64,000 nt of DNA from [Eubacterium] saphenum (lineage in GTDB: Bacteria > Bacillota > Clostridia > Lachnospirales > Anaerotignaceae): NCBI GenBank assembly GCA_004557645.1, contig SFGI01000001.1, positions 1-64,000 of the forward strand. Direction: 5' to 3'. This document shows positions 7,416 to 16,023 of this stretch, in pieces. Each line of letters starts with the position of its first letter. The stretch's first letter is position 1. The notes beneath the pieces were generated by a model. That model ran no database searches. It saw only the letters and a list, made by a program, of their open reading frames with translations, and was not told where the DNA came from. A program made the position numbers and the translations under genes.

Positions 7416-8497
7416 CAAACCGCCCCCTGCTCAAATTTTTTGATGGCAACTGCCTTTTCGGGTTTCCAGGATACATAAACCTTTTGACCTTCGGAAACCG
7501 TCTGATCCTGTTCAAATCTGGAATATTTCACTTCCATGCCGGTTGTCAGGTCGATGGCTGTTTTTACCACAGAGCCCTGATAGATAAAGTCTTTGATCTT
7601 CCCTTCCAGGGAGAAGCCTGCCACAGGAGAAGGGGAAGCTTCCAGATATTCGGGACGAATGGAAACGTGCATTTCTTCGCCTACGGCAAAATCTTCACCG
7701 CAGACCTGCAGATTGCCTGCTTCTGTTTCCACTGTCAGCACATTTCCTTCTTTTGCGATCACTTTACCATCGAAAATATTGGATTCGCCGATAAAACCTG
7801 CAACAAATCTTGTTTTGGGATGTTCGTAAATTTCTGTAGGGCTGTCCAGCTGTTCCAGGATACCATCGTGCATGACTGCAATACGGTCGCTCATGGTCAG
7901 AGCTTCTTCCTGATCATGGGTAACGTAGATAAATGTGATACCCAGTTTTTTCTGCAGACGTTTCAGCTCGATCTGCATCTGTTTGCGCAGCTTCAGGTCC
8001 AGGGCCCCCAGAGGTTCATCCAGCAGCAGCACCTTCGGTCTGTTTACCAGGGCACGGGCGATGGCAACACGCTGCTTCTGCCCACCGGAAAGCTCGTCGG
8101 GTTTTCTTTTTGCATAGGGTTCCATCTGTACCATTTTCAGCATTTCCGTTACCCGTTCATTGATCTCCGCTTTTGGCACTTTCTTGATAGTCAGACCATA
8201 AGCGATATTATTGAACACTGTCATATGAGGGAACAGCGCATAGTTCTGGAACACGGTATTTACATTTCTCTGGAAAGGTTCTTTATCTTCCACCCTTTCT
8301 CCTTCTACCTTAATGATCCCTTCCGATGCTTCTTCGAACCCTGCGATCATACGCAGTGTTGTTGTTTTGCCGCACCCGGAGGGTCCAAGCAGTGTTAAAA
8401 ATTCGCCCTCGCCGATTTCAAGATTCATATTTTTTACAACAACATTGTTGCCAAATCTTTTCACTACACCTTCAAGGGTAATAATGGGATTGTTCAT
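7415..8497 (-). CDS. ABC transporter ATP-binding protein, PotA-like
   Basis: 360 residues. The ATPase domain carries Walker A GPSGCGKTT (38-46), the Q-loop (VFQNYALFPHMT), signature LSGGQ (136-140), Walker B VLLLDEP (156-162) and the switch histidine in YVTHDQEEA. The C-terminal third is a TOBE-type regulatory domain as in PotA and MalK. The start chosen is the ATG at 8497, nine bases after AAAGGTG; the in-frame GTG at 8509 overlaps that site. First gene of the operon, with a good promoter 60 bp upstream. Confidence 0.9.
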   Translation of the reverse strand: MNNPIITLEGVVKRFGNNVVVKNMNLEIGEGEFLTLLGPSGCGKTTTLRMIAGFEEASEGIIKVEGERVEDKEPFQRNVNTVFQNYALFPHMTVFNNIAYGLTIKKVPKAEINERVTEMLKMVQMEPYAKRKPDELSGGQKQRVAIARALVNRPKVLLLDEPLGALDLKLRKQMQIELKRLQKKLGITFIYVTHDQEEALTMSDRIAVMHDGILEQLDSPTEIYEHPKTRFVAGFIGESNIFDGKVIAKEGNVLTVETEAGNLQVCGEDFAVGEEMHVSIRPEYLEASPSPVAGFSLEGKIKDFIYQGSVVKTAIDLTTGMEVKYSRFEQDQTVSEGQKVYVSWKPEKAVAIKKFEQGAV

Positions 8498-8558
8498 TTT
8501 TTGCCACACCTTTTCTCATTTGCTCGTTGCATAAATCCATAAGATATACTTAATTATT

Positions 8559-8587
8559 ACTATATCACCATCAGGAAAGCATTACAA
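8559..8587 (-). promoter_or_regulatory. sigma-A promoter of the Pot-like/frl operon
   Basis: Minus strand: TTGTAA (8582-8587), 17-nt spacer, TATAGT (8559-8564), about 60 bp before the ATPase start. No clear operator, cre site or leader terminator was seen around it. The remaining 8588-8766 is AT-rich with nothing recognisable except the MATE ribosome site. Confidence 0.65.
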
Positions 8588-8787
8588 GAATGGTTTCCGC
8601 TCCTTCTGTATATTGTGAAAAATCAATAAAGAAATCATATTGCAGTCAATTTATCAATAGTAAATTTAACTTCTTCAGATGATTGAATTTCATAAGATTC
8701 TTTGTTAGGATAAATCGTTGAACGTTTACAGATTGAAAAGAGAATCTGCCACTCGGCGATTCCCAATTGATAGGAGAAAGAATAAAA

Positions 8788-10146
8788 ATGACCCATGATA
8801 CCAACATGACACAGGGCAAGCCAATACAGTTATTGATCCTGTTCGCCCTTCCCCTGATGCTGGGAAATGTATTTCAGCAAGTATATACCGTTGTAGATAT
8901 CGCCATTATCGGACGGGGCGTTGGCATGGATGCCCTGGCAGCCCTGGGCAGTGTGGACTGGCTCAACTGGATGATGCTCGGCATCTGCCAGGGGTTTACC
9001 CAGGGATTTTCTGTCCGCATCGCTCAAAAATACGGTGAAGGGAACCTGGATGAAATGAAGCAGTTCATTGGACAATCTGCCGTACTTTCTGCCCTTTTGT
9101 CTCTGTTCTATCTCATCCTAGGGCAGCTGCTGCTCCGTTTTCTGCTGATGCTGCTGCGTGTCCCTGCGGATCTTTTCCCCATGGCAGAGCTTTATACCCG
9201 CACCCTTCTGATCGGCGCTCCTGCAGTCATGTTCTTTAATTACTGATCTTCCGTACTGCGGGCAGTGGGCGACAGCAAAACGCCCCTAAAAGCCATGATC
9301 CTGGCTTCTGTCATAAATATCCTGCTGGATCTGATGGCTGTCTTTCTGCTGCATTGGGGCATCGCAGGGGCAGGCATGGCTACAAACATTGCCCAGTGCC
9401 TGGCTGGTGTCATCTGCGCCGTCAAGATCTCAAAAAATCCTGCCCTGCATTTTGGCAGGAAAGAACTGCAAAAAAATATCGTTATCCTGAAAAACCTAAC
9501 TGCCATCGGCACCCCGGCAGCAGCCAAAAATGTCATCATCTCTATGGGGGGCATGATCGTTCAGACTGTCGTCAACCGATTCGGAACAGCCTTTATTGCC
9601 GGCTTCACCGCAACCAGCAAACTATATGGCCTTTTGGAGATCGCCGCCATTTCCTACGGCTATGCCATCACCACATACGTGGGGCAGAATTATGGCGCCG
9701 GAAAACCGGAGCGCATCCGCATGGGGATTCGCTCTGCTATCCAACTGGCAGTGATGACCTCCCTGGTCATCTCTTTGGTCATGTTCCTTTTCGGCAGGCA
9801 GCTCACCTCTTTGTTCATTTCCCCGGAAATCCCTGCCCTGGCCGCAGAAGCAAAGCATATCGCCTACCTTTATCTGCGGGTCATGGCAACATTCCTGCCC
9901 ATCCTTTATCTGCTTTATGTGTATCTATCCGCCCTGCAGGGCATGGGATATACCGTAACCACACTGATTTCCGGCTTCATCGAATTTTTCATGCGCCTGC
10001 TGGTCGCATGTGTGATCGGATGGAGCGGCTACGAAATGGGGATCTTCAGCGCAGAAGTCATCGCATGGTTCGGCGCATTCCTTTACCTGATGATCCATTA
10101 TCATAAAAAAATCAAATTATTGGAGAAATCTTCTGCACAGTCATAA
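8788..10146 (+). pseudogene. MATE-family multidrug/cation antiporter, split by an in-frame TGA
   Basis: Two halves lie in one frame: 8788-9243 with the first membrane segments, and 9247-10146 with the rest, separated only by TGA at 9244-9246. Together they make about 452 residues and twelve hydrophobic segments, normal for MATE exporters, which move drugs or organic cations out using Na+ or H+ gradients. The stop falls in a family motif usually reading like YNYCSAVLRAVGDSKTP; here it reads NY-stop-SSVLRAVGDSKTP, so TGC (Cys) to TGA is the simplest change. AGGAG lies 12 nt before the ATG. Probably inactive unless the stop is read through or is an assembly error. Confidence 0.8.
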
Positions 10147-10165
10147 AATGGTTTTTCCCTCTGCG

Positions 10166-10729
10166 TTACATCAGCTTTTTCAGTTCCTGATAGACTCTGC
10201 CGATGGGCAGACCTACCACATTATAATAATCCCCTTCGATGCCCTTCACATGGATGGCAAAATCCCCCTGGATGCCATAAGCACCAGCCTTATCCATGGG
10301 GTCGCCGCTGGCGATATAGGCTTTAATCTCTGTTTCAGACATCGGGTACAGATATACCTCTGTTTTTTCCGCAAAGGTGATGCTTTTTCCCTGCTTTCCT
10401 GTGCGGATGATGGTCACGCCGGTATAGACCTGATGGCAGTCATCGGAAATGCCCGCCAGCATACGATAGGCATCTTCCTCATCCTTTGGTTTGCCCATGA
10501 TGGTTTCGCCTTTGGCGACGATGGTATCCGCTCCGATGATGATACATTCCTCCGCCTGCTGCTCTGCGATCTCCTGGGCCTTCTGGCGGGATAATTCTAT
10601 GACCACCTCCGCAGGGCTTTCTTTTGTGATGGTTTCTTCCCCCTTGGCAGGGATGATATCAAAGGGCAGACCGATTTTTGCCAACAATTCTTTTCTTCTG
10701 GGAGAGGCCGAAGCCAAAATCAATTTCAT
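10166..10729 (-). CDS. maf: Maf-family nucleoside triphosphate pyrophosphatase
   Basis: 187 residues from the ATG at 10729, which has AAGGAGG just upstream; an earlier in-frame ATG adds 11 residues of no family resemblance. Maf proteins hydrolyse dTTP, UTP or modified pyrimidine nucleotides. LASASPRRKELL at the N-terminus is the phosphate-binding signature, GADTIV with its catalytic Asp follows, and DKAGAYGIQG and YYNVVGLPI complete the fold. It converges with the MATE gene, leaving 19 bp between stops. Confidence 0.92.
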   Translation of the reverse strand: MKLILASASPRRKELLAKIGLPFDIIPAKGEETITKESPAEVVIELSRQKAQEIAEQQAEECIIIGADTIVAKGETIMGKPKDEEDAYRMLAGISDDCHQVYTGVTIIRTGKQGKSITFAEKTEVYLYPMSETEIKAYIASGDPMDKAGAYGIQGDFAIHVKGIEGDYYNVVGLPIGRVYQELKKLM

Positions 10730-10764
10730 ATTGTCCTCCTTGTATATTCCTATTTGCTGCATTT

Positions 10765-10793
10765 ATGATAGCATAACAGACAAAAAGAGCCAA
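10765..10793 (-). promoter_or_regulatory. candidate promoter of maf
   Basis: Minus strand: TTGGCT (10788-10793), 17-nt spacer, TATCAT (10765-10770), 36 bp before the maf start. The -35 box lies inside the terminator hairpin of the upstream gene. Confidence 0.4.
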
Positions 10794-10807
10794 TACAGGC
10801 TCTTTTT
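10782..10807. terminator. bidirectional intrinsic terminator
   Basis: AAAAAGAGCC, six-base loop, GGCTCTTTTTT; eight bases past the stop of the choloylglycine-hydrolase-family gene, T-runs on both strands. Confidence 0.75.
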
Positions 10808-10814
10808 TATTTTC

Positions 10815-11771
10815 TCATTCTCCGCTGTTCATAGGATAGGAGACCAGACGGCTTCCCTCCAAGTCCTCTTTCTGCAGCTCTACCGTTTTGATGCTGTGAT
10901 TATCATAGGTCTTATAATAATAAATGCCTTTATCCAGGTTGCAGCAGGAAGAATAGATGGTGATCTCATATTTTCCCTCACCCAGATGGCAGCAGCCTCT
11001 CTGCTGTTCCACAGACCCAAGGATATGGAAGAACTGGCTGACGCTTTCCCGTTCACTTTCCCCGGAAAGAGAATTCAGCTTCACAAAGGCCGCACGGATA
11101 AAACGGGAGGAAGAACTGAGATCCCCCGGCAGGCCAAAGCCGCCCATGCCCCGGCTGAAGGACTGTATATCCACCTGGGGGGCAAAGTGATTGACAGCAG
11201 GCTCTGCCGTCACGTTCATATACTGGCTCAGATTTTGCAGATGGAAGGGGAAAGGCGGGTTATTGGTGAGAATGCCCACGGGGTTGTCATAAACATGGAG
11301 CCCATCTGCCGTAGCTTCTACGGTGATGCTTCTTTTTCCATCAGCAATGATCCAATGGAGCTGGCTGTTGGGCAGGGCATCGCTGAAGGGTTCATCGGTG
11401 ATATTGATGCGCTCCAACAGCTTTTCCGCATCTTCCACCGTTTCACACTGGCCCAGGATCCACATCAGAAATGCCCAGTTGGGGATATTGTCCTTTCCTT
11501 CCTTAGGCTTTTGATAAACGGCATTTCCCCCGAACATCAGCCCCGCCATAGCAAGTCCCTTTTCATTGACGGCATCGTAATAAAGGGGACAGCCTTCGGC
11601 AACATGCGCCATGCCGATCATGGCATGATGTTTTTCCCATTTGACTCCATTGGGAAAGGAAACAGGAAAATTACGAGGGGTAATGGTAACACTTTCCCCG
11701 TAGGAAAATTCAAAATCCAGATTGCGTCCGAAATAATGGTCTTTGGTATGATAAGTCACTGCTGTACACAT
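10815..11771 (-). CDS. choloylglycine hydrolase family protein (bile salt hydrolase-like)
   Basis: 318 residues of the linear-amide C-N hydrolase (Ntn) family, which cleaves conjugated bile salts, penicillin V or acyl-homoserine lactones. After removal of Met1 the nucleophile is Cys2 (MCTAVTYHTKD). Arg16 and Asp19 (FGRNLD), Asn170/171 (LTNNPPF) and Arg226 (SSSRFIRAAF) match the catalytic set. In classical bile salt hydrolases a GLNF stretch supplies an oxyanion-hole Asn; here the equivalent appears to be GLMF (Met79), so substrate preference is uncertain. Length and the GLPGDLSS loop resemble bile salt hydrolases. It stands as a single gene between two hairpin regions. Confidence 0.82.
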   Translation of the reverse strand: MCTAVTYHTKDHYFGRNLDFEFSYGESVTITPRNFPVSFPNGVKWEKHHAMIGMAHVAEGCPLYYDAVNEKGLAMAGLMFGGNAVYQKPKEGKDNIPNWAFLMWILGQCETVEDAEKLLERINITDEPFSDALPNSQLHWIIADGKRSITVEATADGLHVYDNPVGILTNNPPFPFHLQNLSQYMNVTAEPAVNHFAPQVDIQSFSRGMGGFGLPGDLSSSSRFIRAAFVKLNSLSGESERESVSQFFHILGSVEQQRGCCHLGEGKYEITIYSSCCNLDKGIYYYKTYDNHSIKTVELQKEDLEGSRLVSYPMNSGE

Positions 11772-11893
11772 GAAAATTCCTCCTTTTGTAGGCTCTTTCT
11801 AGTTTCCGCAGACAGATTCTCTTTTATGCAAGAGGGGCGCAATACAGCGCCCCCGACCATAAAAATCTGTTGTCATGCAGAATCTTTTTTCTA
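11772..11893. other. intergenic region with nested hairpins
   Basis: Contains GGGGCGC-6nt-GCGCCCC (11834-11853), enclosed by an outer pairing of AGATTCT near 11817 with AGAATCT near 11880. On the minus strand this would fold after the stalk-domain gene and may end its transcript, though no strong T-run follows the inner stem. The ribosome site of the 10815-11771 gene is at the left end. Confidence 0.4.
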
Positions 11894-12958
11894 TTAGAAT
11901 TGATAGGTGATCTCAAAGGACACCGCACCCGTTTCGGGAGGAGCGATGATACCGGGAGACAGATAAAAAGCAATGCCATTCTCTGTCAGGTAAAAATCCA
12001 CCTTGTCCAGATTCTTTTCCAGTCTGCTTTCCGCATTGGAGTAAAATGCATCCGGATCTGTCTGGATGAGGGCAGTAAAGGACATCTGCCACAGATATTC
12101 CAGATCCTCCCTGCTGTCGGAAACCAGATCGCTGAGGGCACATTCCTTTCCACTGCTCAGGTGATAGGTATGGGAAAAATAAGTCACGCCCTCCTCTTCC
12201 CCATCATAGGAAGAGACAGAAGCCAGAAAAGAGGCATAGCCATTGGCATTTCTGGTCAGGGCATAGGTACCCATATAATAATATGCTCTGAAATCATTAG
12301 GGTTCTTTTCATATTCTGCCAGGGCTTTTTTCTCATAAGCCTGCAGGAATGCCTGCCCCTGACCGAAGGTTTCATTGGCCATAGCGCCATTGATAGCAGC
12401 TGCCCCTGCCCCTGTGTTCACTTCATCGCACCGCAGGTCCACATTCAGCACGACGGTGCCATCGGGTGCCTGCACCGTTTTGGCATAGCCGCCCTTCATG
12501 GGGGTTTCCTGTCCGCCGGTGGAAGGAAGCTGGGGCGTATTGCCCGAGGAAGTGATATCGATCACATAATTGACACCATCCCAGCCCACTTCTGCCCCAA
12601 GGCTTTCCGCCACTGCCCGTAAAGGCACCAGGGTACGATCATTGATGATCTGGGCAGGCACAGACATGGTATAGACCAGCTGTCCGTTTTTATATAACCC
12701 CGCCTGACCGATACGGAACAAAATCACATCCGTTCCATGGACTGCCGTGACACTTTGGCTGGGCTCGTCCCAGAAAACATCCGCATCCAGCGCTTCGAAA
12801 ATTTTACGCATGGGCACCAGGGTACGGTCGTTCTGGATGATGGGGGGCTGGTCAAAATTCAGTTTTTCCCCATCCACGTAAACGGTGATGGGCGGGTGGG
12901 CAAAGGCAGGCACACAAAACAGCAGCGCCGCCAATACCCCTAACAATACTTTTTTCAT
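11894..12958 (-). CDS. secreted stalk-domain protein with C-terminal DUF3298/RsiV-like domain
   Basis: 354 residues with a signal peptide (MKKVLLGVLAALLFCVPAFA). Residues about 20-140 hold two copper-amine-oxidase-N-type stalk repeats, each with the hallmark NDRTLVPMR / NDRTLVPLR, a fold clostridia use on surface proteins. After a Gly/Thr/Pro linker the C-terminal half resembles DUF4163/DUF3298 as in RsiV-like proteins. It is exported and probably binds the wall or an extracellular ligand. Start at 12958 because the preceding 11 codons overlap the upstream gene and lack signal character. It follows the C_GCAxxG gene by 10 bp, so they form an operon. Confidence 0.75.
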   Translation of the reverse strand: MKKVLLGVLAALLFCVPAFAHPPITVYVDGEKLNFDQPPIIQNDRTLVPMRKIFEALDADVFWDEPSQSVTAVHGTDVILFRIGQAGLYKNGQLVYTMSVPAQIINDRTLVPLRAVAESLGAEVGWDGVNYVIDITSSGNTPQLPSTGGQETPMKGGYAKTVQAPDGTVVLNVDLRCDEVNTGAGAAAINGAMANETFGQGQAFLQAYEKKALAEYEKNPNDFRAYYYMGTYALTRNANGYASFLASVSSYDGEEEGVTYFSHTYHLSSGKECALSDLVSDSREDLEYLWQMSFTALIQTDPDAFYSNAESRLEKNLDKVDFYLTENGIAFYLSPGIIAPPETGAVSFEITYQF

Positions 12959-12968
12959 GCAACTCACC

Positions 12969-13448
12969 TTATCTTTTGTTTTCTTCGGCATATTTTGCCG
13001 CCAAACCTGCGCAGTATGTGATCATCTGCATACAGTTTCTCTTTCTTGCCTTGCCTTCCCAATCACCCAGGGGATCGGAAAGCTCGGAACAGATCAATGT
13101 GCCGTATTCATCCTTGATCTCATTGACCATTTTGCCTACAACGGCATAGATATCCTGCAGTTCGGCGATCCTTTCGGGCATGGTTTCCTTTGCCATAGGG
13201 TTTTTTCTGCCCACCATGGCACTCAGCGCCATAACTGCCCCTGTGATGGCACCACAGGTATTTTTGGTATGGCCCATGCCGCCGCCGAAGCCCGTTGCCA
13301 ATGTGATAACTTCTGCAGGCAGACCTGTTTCAAAATTATTCAGCATCGCTGTCATCACACATTCAGAGCAGTTCAGCCCCTGTTTGAAGCAGTTTTTCGC
13401 TTCCTGTTCCACTTTTTCCACTACAGTCAATTCTTTATTTTCATCCAT
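12969..13448 (-). CDS. C_GCAxxG_C_C family redox-type protein
   Basis: 159 residues with the spaced cysteines of the C_GCAxxG_C_C family: LNCSECV near residue 26, CGAITG near residue 64, then single cysteines near 119 and 139. Members are small, often encoded beside redox enzymes or transporters, and are thought to bind a metal or cofactor; no reaction is established. GGAGG lies 9-10 nt before the ATG. First gene of a two-gene operon with the stalk-domain protein. Confidence 0.8.
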   Translation of the reverse strand: MDENKELTVVEKVEQEAKNCFKQGLNCSECVMTAMLNNFETGLPAEVITLATGFGGGMGHTKNTCGAITGAVMALSAMVGRKNPMAKETMPERIAELQDIYAVVGKMVNEIKDEYGTLICSELSDPLGDWEGKARKRNCMQMITYCAGLAAKYAEENKR

Positions 13449-13628
13449 GGTCGTTTCCTCCTTTTATGGCAGTAAAATACAAAGTTCTACATTTTTTATA
13501 TTACCATAAGAGCAAAAAAAAAGAAATATGGTAAGCCGGCTTCCCTTCAGAAAACATAATTTTCCAAATCCATCGGGTTTTTAAGGGGCGCACCCTGCCA
13601 TATTTCCCTATCTATTTTTGCATAGAGA
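13449..13628. other. intergenic region, possible structured transcript
   Basis: AT-rich promoter-proximal sequence of the C_GCAxxG gene (13455-13525), where no convincing -35/-10 pair was found. AAATATGG (about 13524) and CCATATTT (about 13598) could pair around a 65-nt interior with a small GCCGGC palindrome. Function unknown. Confidence 0.3.
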
Positions 13629-13655
13629 AAAGAGCACCCGAAAAGGGTGCTCTTT
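13629..13655 (-). terminator. terminator of the aminotransferase gene
   Basis: An 11-bp stem AAAGAGCACCC/GGGTGCTCTTT around GAAAA, 41 bp past the aminotransferase stop, with a short T-run on the minus strand. Confidence 0.75.
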
Positions 13656-13695
13656 GTGTGCATGCAATAGCTTAACTCAATGTATGTAAATTGAA

Positions 13696-14895
13696 TTATT
13701 TACCGCCCTGTGCTTTGTATGCTTCAATACCTTTGCCCAGCAGTTCGATACCTCTAGCCATATCGTCAGCGTTCAGGATGTAAGCGATACGCAGTTCGTT
13801 TTTACCAATACCGGGTGTAGCGTAGAAGCCTTCAGCGGGAGCGTACATAACAGTTTCGCCGTTGTCTCTGAATTTTGTCAGCAGGAACATCAGCAGATCT
13901 TCAGCGTTTTCAACGGGCAGTTTGCATGTGATGTAGAATGCGCCGCCGGGTTTCTGGCAAACAACGCCGGGGATCTTCATCAGTGCATCATAAGCCACGT
14001 CTCTTCTGTGCTGATATTCAGCTCTTACATCGTTGAAGAAGTCTGCGGGCAGTTTGTACATTGCTGTAGCACCAACCATGTCCAGTGTAGGAACGCACAG
14101 ACGACCCATAGCAATCTTGTAAACCTGAGCCATGAATTCTTTGTTTTTGCAAACCAGGCAGCCGATACGAGCGCCGCAAGCGGAGAATCTCTTGGAAACG
14201 GAGTCGATGATGATTACTCTGTCTTCGATGTCAGCCAGCTGACCGAAGGATGTCATTTCTCTGCCGTCGTAAGCGAATTCTCTGTAAACTTCGTCAGCCA
14301 GGATCCACAAATCATGTTCTTTCGCGAAGTCAGCGATCAGTCTCATGTCTTCTCTGGACAGGATGCAGCCTGTAGGGTTACCAGGGTTAACGATGGAGAT
14401 CATTTTTGTTTTTTCGGAAACAGCTGCTTCCAGTCTTTCTTTGATAGCGTATTTGTAGCCTTCTTCAGCGTATGTTGTAACGGGTTTTACAACACCGTCA
14501 GCAGCCTGAATGAATGTCAGGTAGTTTGTGTAGTAAGGTTCAGCTACGATAACTTCATCACCGGGGTTGATGATGGACAGGAATGCCAGTGTCAGCGCTT
14601 CGGAACCACCAGCTGTGATCAGAACGTCGTTTCTTTCCAGGTTCATGTCGAATCTCTTGAAGTATTCAACGATAGCGTCCTGCAGTTCGGGCAGACCCCA
14701 AGAACCAGCGTAAGCCAGTACTTTCTGGTCGAAGCCTTTTACTGCTTCCCAGAATACGGAAGGTGTTTCGATATCGGGCTGACCGATGTTCAGTTTGTAG
14801 ATCTTTACGCCTTCAGCTGCTGCTGCGTCTGCGTAAGGGTTGAATTTTCTAATAGGGGAGTTCTGCATTGCCTGCACTCTGTCGGAAATTCTCAT
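13696..14895 (-). CDS. class I/II PLP-dependent aminotransferase (aspartate-aminotransferase-like)
   Basis: 399 residues, fold-type I. Key segments: NIGQPDIETP and YAGSWGLPELQ at the N-terminus, GGSEALTLAF (PLP phosphate), NPGNPTGCILS, LADEVYREFAYDG with the cofactor Asp, and SVSKRFSACGARIG holding the Schiff-base Lys; a late Arg (NELRIAYI) fits the substrate carboxylate. Likely amino donors are aspartate, alanine or aromatic acids, not resolvable here. Codons are strongly biased to a small set, suggesting high expression. The ATG at 14895 is chosen over a GTG nine bases upstream that nearly touches the ribosome site. Confidence 0.9.
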   Translation of the reverse strand: MRISDRVQAMQNSPIRKFNPYADAAAAEGVKIYKLNIGQPDIETPSVFWEAVKGFDQKVLAYAGSWGLPELQDAIVEYFKRFDMNLERNDVLITAGGSEALTLAFLSIINPGDEVIVAEPYYTNYLTFIQAADGVVKPVTTYAEEGYKYAIKERLEAAVSEKTKMISIVNPGNPTGCILSREDMRLIADFAKEHDLWILADEVYREFAYDGREMTSFGQLADIEDRVIIIDSVSKRFSACGARIGCLVCKNKEFMAQVYKIAMGRLCVPTLDMVGATAMYKLPADFFNDVRAEYQHRRDVAYDALMKIPGVVCQKPGGAFYITCKLPVENAEDLLMFLLTKFRDNGETVMYAPAEGFYATPGIGKNELRIAYILNADDMARGIELLGKGIEAYKAQGGK

Positions 14896-14988
14896 GTTTT
14901 TCACTTCTCCTTTTAAGATTAACTAATAATTTTTGTATTTGAAGAACTGCGTACTCTTCTCGGAGGACCTTTCCAAACCGCCATGGGG

Positions 14989-15029
14989 CATACATACCAA
15001 CCACATCCTGAAAAAAAGTTCAGTATGTA
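14989..15029 (-). other. hairpin in the aminotransferase 5' leader
   Basis: ATACATAC pairs with GTATGTAT, enclosing a second small stem CTGAA/TTCAG. It sits in a roughly 175-nt leader between promoter and gene. No T-box or known riboswitch motif was found. Confidence 0.45.
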
Positions 15030-15077
15030 TCCAAAAGCACAACGAATTTCGAAAAATCCATATCCGAATACATTATC

Positions 15078-15105
15078 AGTATACCACTTTTCCTGAGAAA
15101 GGCAA
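15078..15105 (-). promoter_or_regulatory. sigma-A promoter of the aminotransferase gene
   Basis: Minus strand: TTGCCT (15100-15105), 16-nt spacer, TATACT (15078-15083). The resulting leader is about 175 nt and contains a stable hairpin. Confidence 0.65.
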
Positions 15106-15383
15106 GAGCTACTGTGAAAATTTCTACAAACTCGCTTATTTTTGTATAGTATTTCGTACAGTTTTTTCTGCAATGAGAAAAATTGTCCAACTGCATCAGG
15201 GGAAAAAGTCTAAATCAAACTGAAAAATAGTTCATTTTCTCCTTTTAAGATAAAGTAAAATATTCTTTTCTTGGCAAAAATGAAAACTCAACAATATTTT
15301 CCCCGCCTTTATAATATCCTTTTAGTTTCTTCTCACAGGAAAAATGGAAAATAAGAACGTTATTTTTTTATTGAATTAGACGG
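15106..15383. other. AT-rich intergenic stretch
   Basis: No gene, tRNA or recognised element was seen. The sequence is strongly AT-rich with short homopolymer runs; it lies between the aminotransferase promoter and the terminator of the lysis cassette. Confidence 0.5.
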
Positions 15384-15411
15384 AAAAAAATCCCTTCTAA
15401 AAAGAAGGGAT
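15384..15411 (-). terminator. terminator of the orphan lysis cassette
   Basis: ATCCCTTCT, AAAA loop, AGAAGGGAT; on the minus strand it leads into seven T residues, 12 bp past the lysin stop. Confidence 0.85.
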
Positions 15412-15423
15412 CTCTTCATTTTC

Positions 15424-16023
15424 TCACTGATCTGACAGGACAGGGGTCTTCCCCCTGCTGCTGACAGACAGCCCCAGAATTTTTGCAATGTCTCTGGTTT
15501 TCAGATAGGTCACGCCGTCCTTGCGGATCATCTCCACGGTATATTCTTTCTCATTATAAATAATGGTTTCTTTCTGTACCATTTCTTCCTCCTCATAATC
15601 GATATCCTTCAGGCGGAACCAATGGGTGAAGCCGCTGCCTGCCACATTGCCCCCACGAACGCCGTATGGGCTGCTATCAGCCGCAATATATCTGCCATTG
15701 CCCATATAAATACCAATATGGCCTTTTCTCCAGACCGCAGCGCCAATAGGCGCCTGATTTACCGTAGAAATGGGAAACACCTGCTCCGCCGTGTCGTGGT
15801 AGCCCTGAGAATTGCGGTGGATGCCTGTACACCAGGAAATCAGACCGCTGCAGTCCACGCAGACCTGCCCGATCTTTTTCGCATCGCTTTCCCAGACCAA
15901 GGGACCGAAGAGGATCTTCAGCCGGTCGTATTTTTCCTTCGTCAGCACGTCCCCTTTCATGCCGTAAACATAGGCTGTGCCCAGCTTGCTTCTGGCAAAG
16001 GCCGCCAATTCCTTTCCTGTCAT
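15424..16023 (-). CDS. NlpC/P60-family endolysin of an orphan lysis cassette
   Basis: 199 residues. The catalytic domain (about 1-140) shows the NlpC/P60 Cys in VDCSGLISW and the His in KGHIGIYMG, consistent with cleavage of peptide stems in peptidoglycan. After an acidic EEEE linker, the last 50 residues (about 150-199) resemble a single stalk or antirepressor-like repeat (YLKTRDIAKILGL) that could bind the wall. It lacks a signal peptide, as expected for a phage lysin released by a holin; the holin gene overlaps it by four bases. Flanking genes are not phage-like, so this is a remnant or a domesticated module. Confidence 0.8.
   Translation of the reverse strand: MTGKELAAFARSKLGTAYVYGMKGDVLTKEKYDRLKILFGPLVWESDAKKIGQVCVDCSGLISWCTGIHRNSQGYHDTAEQVFPISTVNQAPIGAAVWRKGHIGIYMGNGRYIAADSSPYGVRGGNVAGSGFTHWFRLKDIDYEEEEMVQKETIIYNEKEYTVEMIRKDGVTYLKTRDIAKILGLSVSSRGKTPVLSDQ

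Noticed and set aside
9244..9246. TGA in the MATE gene as selenocysteine
   Set aside because: MATE exporters are not known selenoproteins, and no SECIS-like hairpin was noted just downstream.
14905..15060. T-box leader before the aminotransferase
   Set aside because: No TGGNACCGCG-like antiterminator sequence and no terminator precede the gene.
14919..15173. 84-codon minus-strand frame upstream of the aminotransferase
   Set aside because: It covers the promoter and leader hairpin, has no ribosome site and an incoherent composition.
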